The notes under the pieces: generated by a model
Told to the model about the DNA's origin: nothing
Databases searched by the model: none
What the model saw: the letters and a program-made list of their open reading frames with translations, nothing else
Origin: Sulfitobacter sp. DSM 110093
GTDB lineage: Bacteria > Pseudomonadota > Alphaproteobacteria > Rhodobacterales > Rhodobacteraceae
Length of the DNA: 64,000 bases
Reading direction: 5' to 3'
Assembly: GCF_022788715.1 (NCBI RefSeq)
Contig: NZ_CP085167.1
Location: forward strand, 2,167,001-2,231,000
Translations under genes and position numbers: made by a program
Part shown: positions 34,813 through 44,136 of the stretch, in pieces
How positions within the stretch are numbered: position 1 is the stretch's first letter
How the letters are laid out: each line of letters begins with the position of its first letter

Positions 34813-37087
34813 CTTGCAGCATCTCCCAGACCCTATGCGGGGTGAATGGCATATCTGCCTGCCGCACACCGCGTTCCCAAAGCGCATCCTGCACCGCGTT
34901 CGATACCGCCGCCAGCGCGCCCACGGTCCCGGCTTCGCCGCAGCCCTTCATGCCCATGGCATTGGCGGTCGAAGGCACGGGTTCCGAAGTGAAAGAGATC
35001 ATCGGTAGGTCGGCGGCGCGAGGCATGGCATAATCCATGAAGGTGGCGGTCAGCAGTTGCCCATCTTCGTCATAGACAACCCGTTCCTGCACCGCTTGGC
35101 CGATGCCTTGAGCGACCCCACCATGCACCTGCCCTTCGGCCAGCATCGGGTTGATCAGATTTCCGAAATCATCGACCACCGTATAGCGGTCGAGGGTCAC
35201 CACCCCAGTTTCAGGGTCGATCACCACCTCGGCCACATGCGCCCCGTTGGGGTAGCTGCGCCCCGGCAGGCTGGCGCGTTCGTGGTGAGACAGAAGATCG
35301 TCGCGGCCCTTGGCACGGGCCATTTCCGCCACCTCCAACATCGTGGGGCTGACGTTCGACCCCTCGGCGCGGAAACGTTCGTCGTCAAAGGCGATATCGC
35401 TCGCCGCGACGCCCAATTCTTCGGCCAAAAACGCCGCGAACACCTCGGCTATCTTCGCTACGGTGGCCACGGTCGCCGTGTTCTGCGTGGTCACCGAACG
35501 TGAGCCGCCAGTGCCACCGCCCTTTTTAATCAAGTCGCTATCGCCCTGCACAACGCTGATCCGCTCCGCAGGGATGCCGGTCTGATCCGACAGGAACTGC
35601 GCATAGACCGTCTCGTGCCCCTGCCCATTGCTTTGGGTGCCGACATAAATCGTCACGCTGCCATCCTCCTCAAAGACCACTTTGGCCCCTTCAGAAGGAT
35701 CGCCCAGAATGCTTTCGATATAGTAACACAGCCCCTGTCCCCGCAGCAGGCCGCGTTTGGCGTCCGCAGTACGGCGGGCGGTGAACCCCGCGCGGTCGGC
35801 CTCTTGGCCCGCGCGGATCAGCAGCCGCGCAAAATCGCCCACGTCGTAGAGCTCTCCGGTGGCGGTGGTATAGGGAAACTGGTCCGGCTTGATGAAGTTG
35901 ATGCGGCGCAGCTCCCACGGATCGACGCCCAACTCCCGGGCTGCGCGGTCCATCAACCGCTCCAGCACATAGATCGCCTCGGGCCGCCCGGCGCCGCGAT
36001 AGGCATCGACCTGCACGGTGTTGGTGTAATAGCCCTCGACATGCAGATAGGTGTCTTGCACGTCATAGACGCCCATCAAAACCTTGGAGAACAGTTGCGA
36101 CTGAATCGGCTGGCCGAACTGGCTGTTATAGGCCCCGAGGTTGCAGCGCGTGTCGACACGGTAGGCGGTGATCTTGTGGTTTTCGTCAAAGGCGAACTCG
36201 GCCCATGACACCAGATCGCGCCCGCCATTGTCGGTGAGCATCGCTTCCGTCCGCTCCGACATCCAGCGCACCGGACGGCCCAGCGCCCGCGCAGCTTGGG
36301 CGATGCAAAAATACTCAGGGTAGGTCATCGCCTTCATGCCAAAGCCGCCGCCGACATCGGGGTTTGTCACGCGCACGTTGTCTTCGCTGAGGCCAAAGGC
36401 TTTGACAAAGAAGTTCTTATGCGCCCAAACCCCCTGCCCGCCCAGCGCCACATGCAACCGGCCATCGGCCCATTCCGCATAGCAGCCGCGTGGCTCCATC
36501 GAATTGACGATGATGCGGTTATCGCCGACCTCCAGCTTGACGCGGCGCGCAGCCTTGGCAAATGCCGCCTCGACCTTGTCCTCGTCCCCCATGCCCCAGT
36601 CGAAGGCGCGGTTGTCGGGCGCTTCGTCATGCAGGGTCTCACCGCCGGGGGTCAGGTCCATCTTGGCGGGCAGATCATCGGCATCGAAAAGGATCAATTC
36701 GGCCGCATCACGGGCTTGTTGCAAGGTTTCAGCCACGATCAAAGCCACCGGCTCACCCACATAGCGCACCCGGCCCTTGGCCAGAATGGGGCGCAGCGGC
36801 GCGGCACCCTTGCTGCCATCGCGGTTATCGACCACCGTATTCGGCAAGGCGATATTCATGCCCGCCGCCTCCAGATCGGCGCAGGTCAGCACCAGATGCA
36901 CGCCCTCTGCCTCGCGGGCATCGTCCACGTCCAATTCGGTGATCATCCCGTGCGCCACAGGCGCGCGGAAGAAAACACCATGCAGCGCGTCACGGGGTGC
37001 AATATCATCCACATAGCGGCCATCGCCGGTCAGGAAACGGTGGTCTTCCACCCGTTTGACCGGCTGGCTTTTCCCGAACTTTTCCAT
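34790..37087 (-). CDS. Orphan form II CoxL-like molybdenum hydroxylase large subunit
   Basis: A 765-residue xanthine-oxidase-family large subunit that binds the molybdenum-cytosine dinucleotide cofactor. The signature AYRGAGR places it in form II, whereas true CO dehydrogenases of form I have AYRCSFR. Also visible are the cofactor loop GGGFGMK and the catalytic glutamate segment GCGEAGTVGA. The iron-sulfur (CoxS) and FAD (CoxM) subunits are missing on both sides, so this gene is an orphan within the window. Form II enzymes have unknown or varied substrates. The gene overlaps the downstream DUF2235 gene. The ribosome site is weak. Confidence 0.88.
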   Translation of the reverse strand: MEKFGKSQPVKRVEDHRFLTGDGRYVDDIAPRDALHGVFFRAPVAHGMITELDVDDAREAEGVHLVLTCADLEAAGMNIALPNTVVDNRDGSKGAAPLRPILAKGRVRYVGEPVALIVAETLQQARDAAELILFDADDLPAKMDLTPGGETLHDEAPDNRAFDWGMGDEDKVEAAFAKAARRVKLEVGDNRIIVNSMEPRGCYAEWADGRLHVALGGQGVWAHKNFFVKAFGLSEDNVRVTNPDVGGGFGMKAMTYPEYFCIAQAARALGRPVRWMSERTEAMLTDNGGRDLVSWAEFAFDENHKITAYRVDTRCNLGAYNSQFGQPIQSQLFSKVLMGVYDVQDTYLHVEGYYTNTVQVDAYRGAGRPEAIYVLERLMDRAARELGVDPWELRRINFIKPDQFPYTTATGELYDVGDFARLLIRAGQEADRAGFTARRTADAKRGLLRGQGLCYYIESILGDPSEGAKVVFEEDGSVTIYVGTQSNGQGHETVYAQFLSDQTGIPAERISVVQGDSDLIKKGGGTGGSRSVTTQNTATVATVAKIAEVFAAFLAEELGVAASDIAFDDERFRAEGSNVSPTMLEVAEMARAKGRDDLLSHHERASLPGRSYPNGAHVAEVVIDPETGVVTLDRYTVVDDFGNLINPMLAEGQVHGGVAQGIGQAVQERVVYDEDGQLLTATFMDYAMPRAADLPMISFTSEPVPSTANAMGMKGCGEAGTVGALAAVSNAVQDALWERGVRQADMPFTPHRVWEMLQGAAIAAE

Positions 37088-37157
37088 CTGACGCTGCCCC
37101 TACTGCCCTTAGTGCTTCGGGCCAACAGTAGCGGGCAGCGCGTCAGTGTCCAGAGGC

Positions 37158-38318
37158 TCAAGCCGCCTTGCGCTTAAGCTCTGCCCCAAGGTCCGAGACA
37201 AGCGCGACCTGGCCCAGCCCGTAGCCGTTAAAGGCGGTGGACATGGCGATGGAATAAGCCCCCATCCCGCCAAACAACAGATAATCCCCCGTCTGTGCAT
37301 CGTCGGGCAGCGGCAGGCCATCGGGCAAACGATCCAACGAATCGCAAGTAGGGCCAAAGACCACGCGCGGTGTCGGCGCCCCTTGGCGCAGCGCCCCCTC
37401 AGGGCCGACCACATCCACCAGCCCCGATAGGCCCATGTCCCGCAGATCGGGCAGACCGCCATAGATACCGTCGTTCAGGAACACCGTCCGCCCCCCATTG
37501 CGCATCCCCTTGATACGGGTCGCCAGCACGGCGGCATCGGCAACCATCGCCCGGCCCGGCTCGCAGAGCAGCGTCGGAGCCTCAGCGCCAAAGCTATCAG
37601 CCAGCGCCGCCTTAACTGCGGCAAAGACAGCCCGATGATCCGGCGCGTCAAAGCCGCGATCCACGGCAAAGCCACCGCCGATGTTCATCCGTTTGATCGA
37701 GACCTCCGCCATCCGCAGGATATCCGCCGCCGCATGGACATATTGCACCCAAGCCTGCGGATCGTTGCACTGCGTGCCGGGGTGGAAACACATAGAAGGC
37801 GTGAACCCCATCTCAACCACCGCGCGCAGCAGGTCCGCCGCCTGCTCAGGTGCCGCGCCGAATTTGGACCCGAAGTCATAAGCCGCGCCCTTGACCGGTA
37901 AGGCGAAGCGCACCGCCACCTCATTGTCGCGCGGCACGTCGTGCAGCTTGGCCAGTTCCGACATGTCATCAATTGACCAGCTATAGACGCCCGCCGCGAT
38001 CCCGGCCTGCACCTCTGCCGCCGAGCGTACGGGGTTGTTATAATGCAGTGTCGCCTGCGGGCAGACCGCACGGACCGCTGCCATCTCTGCCGGGGACGCG
38101 ACATCAAAAGTGGTGATCCCCGCCGCAACAAGGTTCGACAGCACTTCGGGCCGGTCATTGGCCTTGACCGCATAGGTCACCAACCCGTCGAAATCCGCCT
38201 GAAACCGCCGCGCCGTGGCTTGCAGCACCGAGGGGGCAAGAAACAAGACCGGCGCATCAGGGCTGTGTTTGGCCAAGTAAGCGGCGGGGCTGTCGGAAAG
38301 GGGGGCGATATGCTGCAT
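37158..38318 (-). CDS. Ornithine decarboxylase-like PLP enzyme
   Basis: A 386-residue fold III decarboxylase, probably ornithine decarboxylase and so a source of putrescine. The PLP lysine is in TYAVKAND, the phosphate-binding segment reads EPGRAM, the substrate-interacting cysteine is in GPTCDSLD, and the C-terminal YSIAMSTAFNGY is the partner-subunit contact. These match eukaryotic-type ornithine decarboxylases found in Rhodobacterales; diaminopimelate decarboxylase is less likely from length and motifs. AGAGG lies before the ATG. An Lrp-type gene diverges from it, 100 bp away, and may control it. Confidence 0.87.
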   Translation of the reverse strand: MQHIAPLSDSPAAYLAKHSPDAPVLFLAPSVLQATARRFQADFDGLVTYAVKANDRPEVLSNLVAAGITTFDVASPAEMAAVRAVCPQATLHYNNPVRSAAEVQAGIAAGVYSWSIDDMSELAKLHDVPRDNEVAVRFALPVKGAAYDFGSKFGAAPEQAADLLRAVVEMGFTPSMCFHPGTQCNDPQAWVQYVHAAADILRMAEVSIKRMNIGGGFAVDRGFDAPDHRAVFAAVKAALADSFGAEAPTLLCEPGRAMVADAAVLATRIKGMRNGGRTVFLNDGIYGGLPDLRDMGLSGLVDVVGPEGALRQGAPTPRVVFGPTCDSLDRLPDGLPLPDDAQTGDYLLFGGMGAYSIAMSTAFNGYGLGQVALVSDLGAELKRKAA

Positions 38319-38418
38319 GGGGGCCTCTTGTTTGCCTTTCTCCAGTAAAGCCGCGATTTCAGTCGATTCATCGTGTCAAACCGCCTAAAGTGACGCGAAC
38401 TTTCGGCGAATTGACGAT

Positions 38419-38859
38419 ATGACAGTACAACTTGACGATACCGACCGCGCTTTGATCGCGACGCTGCAAGGCAACGCCCGATTGCCGGTGGCCGATCTTG
38501 CGCGCAACCTCGGCCTTGCCCGCACCACCGTTCAGGCGCGGCTGGAACGGCTGGAACGCAGCGGCGCCATCGTCGGCTACACCCTGCGCTTGGGCGAGGC
38601 CGCCCGTGCCCCGCTGCACGCCACCGCGCTGGTCAACATCGAACTGCGCGCTGGTCCCGCCGTGCTGGCCCGCCTGCGCAGCCTGCCCGGCGTGCAGGTC
38701 GTCCACACCACCTCGGGCCGCTTTGACCTGCTGGTGCAGATCGCGGCGCAGACCACGCAAGAGTTGGACGACACCCTCGACCGTATTGGCGAGACGCGCG
38801 GCGTGAAAGGCAGTGAGAGCCTCATTCACCTCAGCACCAAGATCGACCGGCGCGGTTAG
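38419..38859 (+). CDS. Lrp/AsnC-family regulator
   Basis: A 146-residue regulator with an N-terminal helix-turn-helix (LPVADLARNLGLARTTVQAR, residues 22-41) and a RAM ligand-binding domain. It faces the ornithine decarboxylase-like gene across 100 bp, so regulation of polyamine synthesis by an amino acid ligand is likely. The intergenic DNA contains the direct repeat TTGACGATA (38411 and again within the start of the gene), but no clear palindrome, so the binding site is not evident. The ribosome site is weak. Confidence 0.84.
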   Translation: MTVQLDDTDRALIATLQGNARLPVADLARNLGLARTTVQARLERLERSGAIVGYTLRLGEAARAPLHATALVNIELRAGPAVLARLRSLPGVQVVHTTSGRFDLLVQIAAQTTQELDDTLDRIGETRGVKGSESLIHLSTKIDRRG

Positions 38860-38945
38860 GCCCCTGCCCCAAATCCGCTTTGCCATAGGTCTTTCCCTCG
38901 CCGCGCCAGACCGCTAAACGGGGCGCAACAAAAGGGATCATGACC

Positions 38946-41879
38946 ATGGCACTCGAAAAGACCTTCAACGCCGCCGAGGCGGAAAGCCGCATCTACGCCG
39001 ATTGGGAAACCAAAGGCGCGTTCAAAGCGGGCGCAAATGCGCAGCGTGACGAGCATTTCTCGGTGATGATCCCGCCGCCGAATGTCACCGGATCGCTGCA
39101 CATGGGGCATGCTTTTAACAACACGTTGCAGGACATCCTCGTTCGTTGGCACCGGATGCAGGGGTTCGACACCCTCTGGCAGCCCGGCCAAGACCACGCG
39201 GGCATCGCCACGCAGATGGTGGTGGAGCGTGAATTGGCCGCCACCGGCCAGCCGGGCCGCCGCGAACTAGGGCGTGAGGCGTTCACCGCCAAGGTTTGGG
39301 AGCAAAAGCAGAAATCCGGTGGCACGATCATCGATCAGCTGCGCCGTCTGGGCGCCTCCTGCGACTGGTCGCGCAACGCTTTCACAATGTCCGGCGCACC
39401 CGGTGCGCCCGAGGGTGAAGAGGGCAATTTCCACGACGCCGTGATCAAGGTCTTCGTGGATATGTACAACAAGGGGCTAATCTACCGCGGCAAGCGGCTG
39501 GTCAACTGGGACCCGCATTTCGAGACCGCGATCTCGGATTTGGAGGTCGAAAGCACCGAAGTCGACGGCCATATGTGGCACTTCAAGTATCCGCTGGCGG
39601 GGGGTGAAACCTATACCTACGTCGAGAAAGACGAGGACGGGAATACACTCTTCGAAGAAACCCGCGACTATATCTCCATCGCCACCACGCGCCCCGAAAC
39701 CATGCTCGGCGACGGTGCTGTTGCGGTTCATCCATCGGATGAGCGTTACGCCTCAATCGTCGGAAAACTCTGCGAAATTCCAGTTGGCCCGAAGGCGCAG
39801 CGCCGCCTGATCCCGATCATCACCGATGAATACCCGGACAAGAACTTCGGCTCGGGCGCGGTAAAGATCACCGGCGCACATGACTTCAATGACTACGGAG
39901 TCGCCAAGCGCAACGGCATCCCGCTTTACGCCCTGATGGACACCCAGGGCCGCATGCGCGCCGATGGCCTGCCCTACGATCAGGCCGCCGCCCGCGCGCA
40001 GGCCATCGCCGATGGATCGGAGCCCGCCCCAGAGGACGCCACCGAGATCAACCTCGTGCCCGACGCCTACCGCGGTCTCGACCGGTTCGAGGCCCGCAAA
40101 CGCGTGGTCGAGGACGTGACGGCCGAGGGCCTCGCCGTGATGACCGAGGCGACCGACCCCCGCCTTGGCCGCGCCGCCAAGAAGGCCCCGGTCGAGCCCG
40201 GTGAAGGCGGCGAAATGCGCACCGAGGAAGAGAACCTCGTGCCGCTGGCCGAGGCCAAGAAAATCATGCAGCCCTTCGGCGACCGCTCCAAAGTGGTGAT
40301 CGAGCCGATGCTGACCGACCAGTGGTTCGTCGCCACCGATAAGATCGTGCAGCCTGCTATTGATGCGGTGCGCTCTGGCGAGGTGACGATCCTGCCCGAG
40401 CAGGACCGCAAGGTCTATTTCCATTGGCTGGAGAACATCGAGCCTTGGTGTATCTCGCGCCAGCTCTGGTGGGGGCATCAGATCCCGGTGTGGTTCGACG
40501 ACGCGGGCAATGAGTATTGCGCGCCGACCGAGGCAGAGGCGCAGGCCATGGCGCCGGGCAAGACACTGCGCCGCGACCCCGACGTGCTCGACACATGGTT
40601 CTCCTCCGGCCTCTGGCCCATCGGCACGCTAGGCTGGCCCGAGCAGACGGCGGAGCTTGAGAAATACTTCCCTACCTCCGTGCTGGTCACCGGTTTCGAC
40701 ATCATCTTCTTCTGGGTCGCCCGGATGATGATGATGCAATACGCCGTGGTCGATCAAAAGCCCTTCGACACCGTCTATGTCCACGCGCTGGTGCGCGACG
40801 AGAAGGGCAAGAAGATGTCGAAATCCTTGGGCAACGTGCTCGACCCGCTGGAGTTGATAGACGAGTTTGGCGCCGATGCCGTGCGCTTTACCGTCACCTC
40901 GATGGCGGCGATGGGGCGTGACCTGAAGCTCAGCACCCAACGCATTGCAGGTTACCGCAATTTCGGCACGAAACTGTGGAACGCGCACCGCTTTGCCGAG
41001 ATGAACAACGTCTTCGACAGCATGCCCGCCGCGATGCCGCAGCCGCAGGCCACGCTGAACAAATGGATCGTGGGCGAGACCGCCCGCATCCGCGAAGAGG
41101 TCGACGCGGCGCTTGGCAACTTCCGCTTCAACGACGCGGCCAACGCGCTCTATGCCTTTGTCTGGGGCAAGGTCTGCGACTGGTATGTGGAACTCTCCAA
41201 GCCACTGTTGCAAGACGATGCGCCCGAGGCCGAAGAGACCCGCGCGACGATGGCTTGGGTGCTTGAGCAATGTCTGGTGCTGCTGCACCCGATCATGCCC
41301 TTCATCACAGAAGAGCTGTGGCAGACCACCACCAAGCGCGACCAACTGCTCGCCCTGACCGATTGGCCGACCTACACCACCGCCGATCTGCTGGATGCCG
41401 AAGCTGACCGCGAGCTGAACTGGGTGATCGGCCTGATCGAAAGCGTCCGTTCCGCACGCCAACAGATGCATGTGCCAGCCGGGCTGAAGGTGCCGATGCT
41501 GGTGACTGATATGGACGAGGCTGCACAGGGCGCATGGGACCGCAACGAGGTGATGATCAAACGCCTCGCGCGGGTCGAGAGCCTTGAGAAGACCGACAGT
41601 TTCCCCAAAGGCACCGTGTCCATCGCGGCACCGGGGGCCAGCTTTGGCCTGCCGCTGGCTGGGTTGATCGACATCGACGCCGAGAAAGCGCGGTTGCAAA
41701 AGTCGCTCGACAAGCTGGGCAAGGAAATTGGCGGGCTGAAGGGGCGTTTGAACAATCCCAAGTTCGCGGCGTCTGCACCGGAAGAGGTTGTCGCTGAGGC
41801 GCAGGCCAATCTGGATGCGCGTCAGGAAGAGGCCGACCAGTTGCAGGCGGCTTTGGATCGTCTGGCTGAACTGGGGTAA
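38946..41879 (+). CDS. valS: Valyl-tRNA synthetase
   Basis: Charges tRNA-Val, 977 residues. The class I signatures are [11 protein letters not shown] (HIGH region, near residue 44) and [15 protein letters not shown] (KMSKS). The editing domain is between them, and a C-terminal coiled-coil arm is visible ([17 protein letters not shown]). ATGs at 38940 and 38946 are both possible; the second is chosen because AAGGG lies about 9 bases upstream and the protein then begins like other Rhodobacterales enzymes. It is followed by a short hairpin and by a long inverted repeat. Confidence 0.97.
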   Translation: MALEKTFNAAEAESRIYADWETKGAFKAGANAQRDEHFSVMIPPPNVTGSLHMGHAFNNTLQDILVRWHRMQGFDTLWQPGQDHAGIATQMVVERELAATGQPGRRELGREAFTAKVWEQKQKSGGTIIDQLRRLGASCDWSRNAFTMSGAPGAPEGEEGNFHDAVIKVFVDMYNKGLIYRGKRLVNWDPHFETAISDLEVESTEVDGHMWHFKYPLAGGETYTYVEKDEDGNTLFEETRDYISIATTRPETMLGDGAVAVHPSDERYASIVGKLCEIPVGPKAQRRLIPIITDEYPDKNFGSGAVKITGAHDFNDYGVAKRNGIPLYALMDTQGRMRADGLPYDQAAARAQAIADGSEPAPEDATEINLVPDAYRGLDRFEARKRVVEDVTAEGLAVMTEATDPRLGRAAKKAPVEPGEGGEMRTEEENLVPLAEAKKIMQPFGDRSKVVIEPMLTDQWFVATDKIVQPAIDAVRSGEVTILPEQDRKVYFHWLENIEPWCISRQLWWGHQIPVWFDDAGNEYCAPTEAEAQAMAPGKTLRRDPDVLDTWFSSGLWPIGTLGWPEQTAELEKYFPTSVLVTGFDIIFFWVARMMMMQYAVVDQKPFDTVYVHALVRDEKGKKMSKSLGNVLDPLELIDEFGADAVRFTVTSMAAMGRDLKLSTQRIAGYRNFGTKLWNAHRFAEMNNVFDSMPAAMPQPQATLNKWIVGETARIREEVDAALGNFRFNDAANALYAFVWGKVCDWYVELSKPLLQDDAPEAEETRATMAWVLEQCLVLLHPIMPFITEELWQTTTKRDQLLALTDWPTYTTADLLDAEADRELNWVIGLIESVRSARQQMHVPAGLKVPMLVTDMDEAAQGAWDRNEVMIKRLARVESLEKTDSFPKGTVSIAAPGASFGLPLAGLIDIDAEKARLQKSLDKLGKEIGGLKGRLNNPKFAASAPEEVVAEAQANLDARQEEADQLQAALDRLAELG

Positions 41880-41885
41880 TAATTT

Positions 41886-41909
41886 GGCGTGGTGGTTAGC
41901 TGCCACGCC
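41886..41909 (+). terminator. Hairpin after valS
   Basis: GGCGTGG (41886-41892) pairs with CCACGCC (41903-41909), 7 bp with a 10-base loop, seven bases after the valS stop. There is no T-run, so it is a weak terminator at best. Confidence 0.4.
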
Positions 41910-41924
41910 TCCAACTCAACACGA

Positions 41925-42064
41925 GCCGGGCAGCGCCAGACCGCGGGATGGCGCTAATAGCATCTCAGTTCGGCAGTTTATCTCTGCCGCGCATTTGCTT
42001 GATCTCAGGACAGCACCACATTGCAAAAGCGCCAGCCCGTCCGGGCGGTCTGGCGCTGCCCGGC
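41925..42064. repeat. 140-bp element flanked by perfect 20-bp inverted repeats
   Basis: GCCGGGCAGCGCCAGACCGC (41925-41944) recurs as its reverse complement at 42045-42064, with 100 bp between. A second, imperfect complementary region (GGATGGCGCT with AGCGCCAGCCC) lies just inside, so the unit may fold as one long hairpin. It holds no open frame, target-site duplication or transposase. It could be a miniature repetitive palindrome or an unusual terminator between convergent genes. Confidence 0.85.
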
Positions 42065-42121
42065 GGCCTTCGGCCTTGATTCCGGGCTGTTGCGCACGAT
42101 GTTAACGAAGCGCTAATCAGC

Positions 42122-42913
42122 CTATTTAAACACCGCAGGCCGCTTGCCGAACTCCGCCGCGATCACCTCCATCTGCTCAGGCTTGCCCAACAGCGCCGCC
42201 TGTTCCCGCGACTCGGCCTCAAGCACCTCCCCGTCCGACGCACCGGATTCCGCATATCCAATCAACCGCTTGGCCGCCTTCACGGCATTCGGCCCCTTCC
42301 CCGCAATCACCCGCGCCAGTTCCAGTGCCGCCGCCTGCGGATCATCGGCGACCTCAGTCACCAGCCCCCAACGCTCGGCCTGCGCGGCATCCACGGGCGC
42401 GGCGGTATAGGTCATCCGCCGCAACACATCCGAGCGCACCAAACGCGGCAACAGCACCATGCCGCCCATATCCGGCACGATGCCCCATTTCATCTCCATC
42501 ACCGCCAGCTTCGTACCCGGCGCGGCAATGCGGATATCCGCACCAAGCGCCAGTTGCATCCCCGCGCCATAGACCACGCCATGCAGCGCCGCGATCACCG
42601 GGATCTCTAGACGGTGCCAGACCATCGACACCTCTTGCCATTTGTTCGTCGTGCCCTCGCCATGGGTGCGCGGCATGATCAGCGCTTCGACATCCTGCCC
42701 CAGCATCCCCGAAAGCCCGCCGATATCGATGCCCGCGCAAAAGCCTTTGCCCTCACCCGACAACACCACCACGCGGGCATCTGAGGCCGCAAGCTCCTGA
42801 CCTGCCGCGATAATCGCCTCGATCATCTCATCATCCACGGCATTCATCTTGTCGGCGCGGGTGAGGGTCACATGGGCGATATGGTCTTCGATCCGGGTGG
42901 TGACGCGGGGCAT
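42122..42913 (-). CDS. Enoyl-CoA hydratase/isomerase family protein
   Basis: A 263-residue crotonase-fold protein acting on acyl-CoA thioesters. The oxyanion-hole segments GFCAGIDIGG and VVYGAGMQLALGAD are present. The usual second catalytic glutamate position reads VPDMGG, with aspartate, a form seen in isomerases and hydrolases of the family, so the reaction could be isomerisation and not hydration. AGGAGAAG lies about 7 bases before the ATG at 42913. It diverges from an aminotransferase gene 120 bp away and has no beta-oxidation partner beside it. The substrate is unknown. Confidence 0.88.
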   Translation of the reverse strand: MPRVTTRIEDHIAHVTLTRADKMNAVDDEMIEAIIAAGQELAASDARVVVLSGEGKGFCAGIDIGGLSGMLGQDVEALIMPRTHGEGTTNKWQEVSMVWHRLEIPVIAALHGVVYGAGMQLALGADIRIAAPGTKLAVMEMKWGIVPDMGGMVLLPRLVRSDVLRRMTYTAAPVDAAQAERWGLVTEVADDPQAAALELARVIAGKGPNAVKAAKRLIGYAESGASDGEVLEAESREQAALLGKPEQMEVIAAEFGKRPAVFK

Positions 42914-43032
42914 GGCACTTCTCCTAAATGTTTGGCGCAGTTCAACGCAGATCAACGCGCGGCACCAGCAAAACGTGGCGGCAGGTGCTGCGACCCTTGC
43001 CCTCTCAACGGTCCAACCCTACACCTTGGCGC

Positions 43033-44136
43033 ATGACATATGCACGCCTTACCCCCCTCGCCCAAAGCCTGCCCGCCAACGTCCCCTTCGTGGGCCCCGA
43101 AGCACAGGAGCGCAGCCTTGGCCGTCCCTTCAAAGCGCGGCTGGGTGCCAATGAAAACGTCTTTGGCCCCTCGCCTCGCGCCATCGCGGCCATGGCCGAG
43201 ACCGAGATGTGGAAATACGGCGATTCCGAAAGCGTGGAGCTGCGCGCGGCATTGGCCGAATTGCATGGCGTGACGCCCGACAATATCATCGTCGGCGAAG
43301 GCATCGACGGGCTATTGGGCTATCTCGTCCGCCTACTGGTTGGCGAAGGCGATGCGGTGGTGACCTCGGAAGGCGCTTACCCAACCTTCAACTACCATGT
43401 GGCGGGCTTTGGCGGCGTGCTGCACAAAGTGCCCTACCGCGACGATCACGAAGACCCGGCAGCACTTTTCGCCAAGGCGGCGGAGGTCGATGCGAAACTC
43501 GTCTACCTCGCCAATCCCGACAACCCGATGGGCACTTGGCATGAGGGCACGGCACTGGCGCGCGTGCTCGACGATCTGCCCCAAGGCAGCCTGCTGTTGC
43601 TGGACGAAGCCTATATCGAATGCGCACCAGAAGGTACTGCACCCCAGCTTGCCGCCGATGACCCGCGCGTGATCCGGATGCGAACTTTCTCCAAAGCCTA
43701 CGGGCTTGCCGGGGCGCGGATTGGCTATGCCATCGCCGCGCCGGAACTGATCACTGCCTTCCACAAGGTGCGCAACCACTTCGGTCTAAACCGCGCGGCT
43801 CAGGCAGGTGCCCTATCAGCGGTGCAGGACCAAGAGTACCTTAGGCAAGTTCAGGCAAAGATCGCAGAGGCCCGTGACCGGATCACGCAGATCGCCGAAG
43901 AAAACGGGCTGAGCGCCCTCCCCTCGGCTGCCAATTTCGTCGCGATCGATTGCGGCAGCGATGGCACCTTTGCCAAGGCGGTGCTCGACGCGCTGGTGGC
44001 GCGGGGCATTTTTGTGCGGATGCCCTTTGCTGCGCCGCAAAACCGCTGCATCCGCATCAGTTGCAGCACGCCGCAGGAGTTGGACATCTTTGCCGCCGCC
44101 CTACCCGAAGCGCTGGCCGAAGCAGGCGGGGCTTAA
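43033..44136 (+). CDS. Class I/II PLP aminotransferase (HisC-like)
   Basis: A 367-residue aminotransferase of the histidinol-phosphate aminotransferase-like group. The cofactor lysine is in TFSKAYGLAGAR, the aspartate in DEAYIE, and the phosphate arginine in GARIGYA. The N-terminus carries the family segment GANENVFGPSP. The his operon lies 17 kb away, so it may act on aromatic amino acids or another substrate; I give no gene symbol. The start at 43033 has no strong ribosome site. Its TAA overlaps the stop of the convergent class V aminotransferase gene by the palindrome TTAA. Confidence 0.87.
   Translation: MTYARLTPLAQSLPANVPFVGPEAQERSLGRPFKARLGANENVFGPSPRAIAAMAETEMWKYGDSESVELRAALAELHGVTPDNIIVGEGIDGLLGYLVRLLVGEGDAVVTSEGAYPTFNYHVAGFGGVLHKVPYRDDHEDPAALFAKAAEVDAKLVYLANPDNPMGTWHEGTALARVLDDLPQGSLLLLDEAYIECAPEGTAPQLAADDPRVIRMRTFSKAYGLAGARIGYAIAAPELITAFHKVRNHFGLNRAAQAGALSAVQDQEYLRQVQAKIAEARDRITQIAEENGLSALPSAANFVAIDCGSDGTFAKAVLDALVARGIFVRMPFAAPQNRCIRISCSTPQELDIFAAALPEALAEAGGA

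Noticed and set aside
41925..42064. Insertion sequence
   Set aside because: Although inverted repeats flank the region, it has no transposase frame or target duplication and is only 140 bp long.
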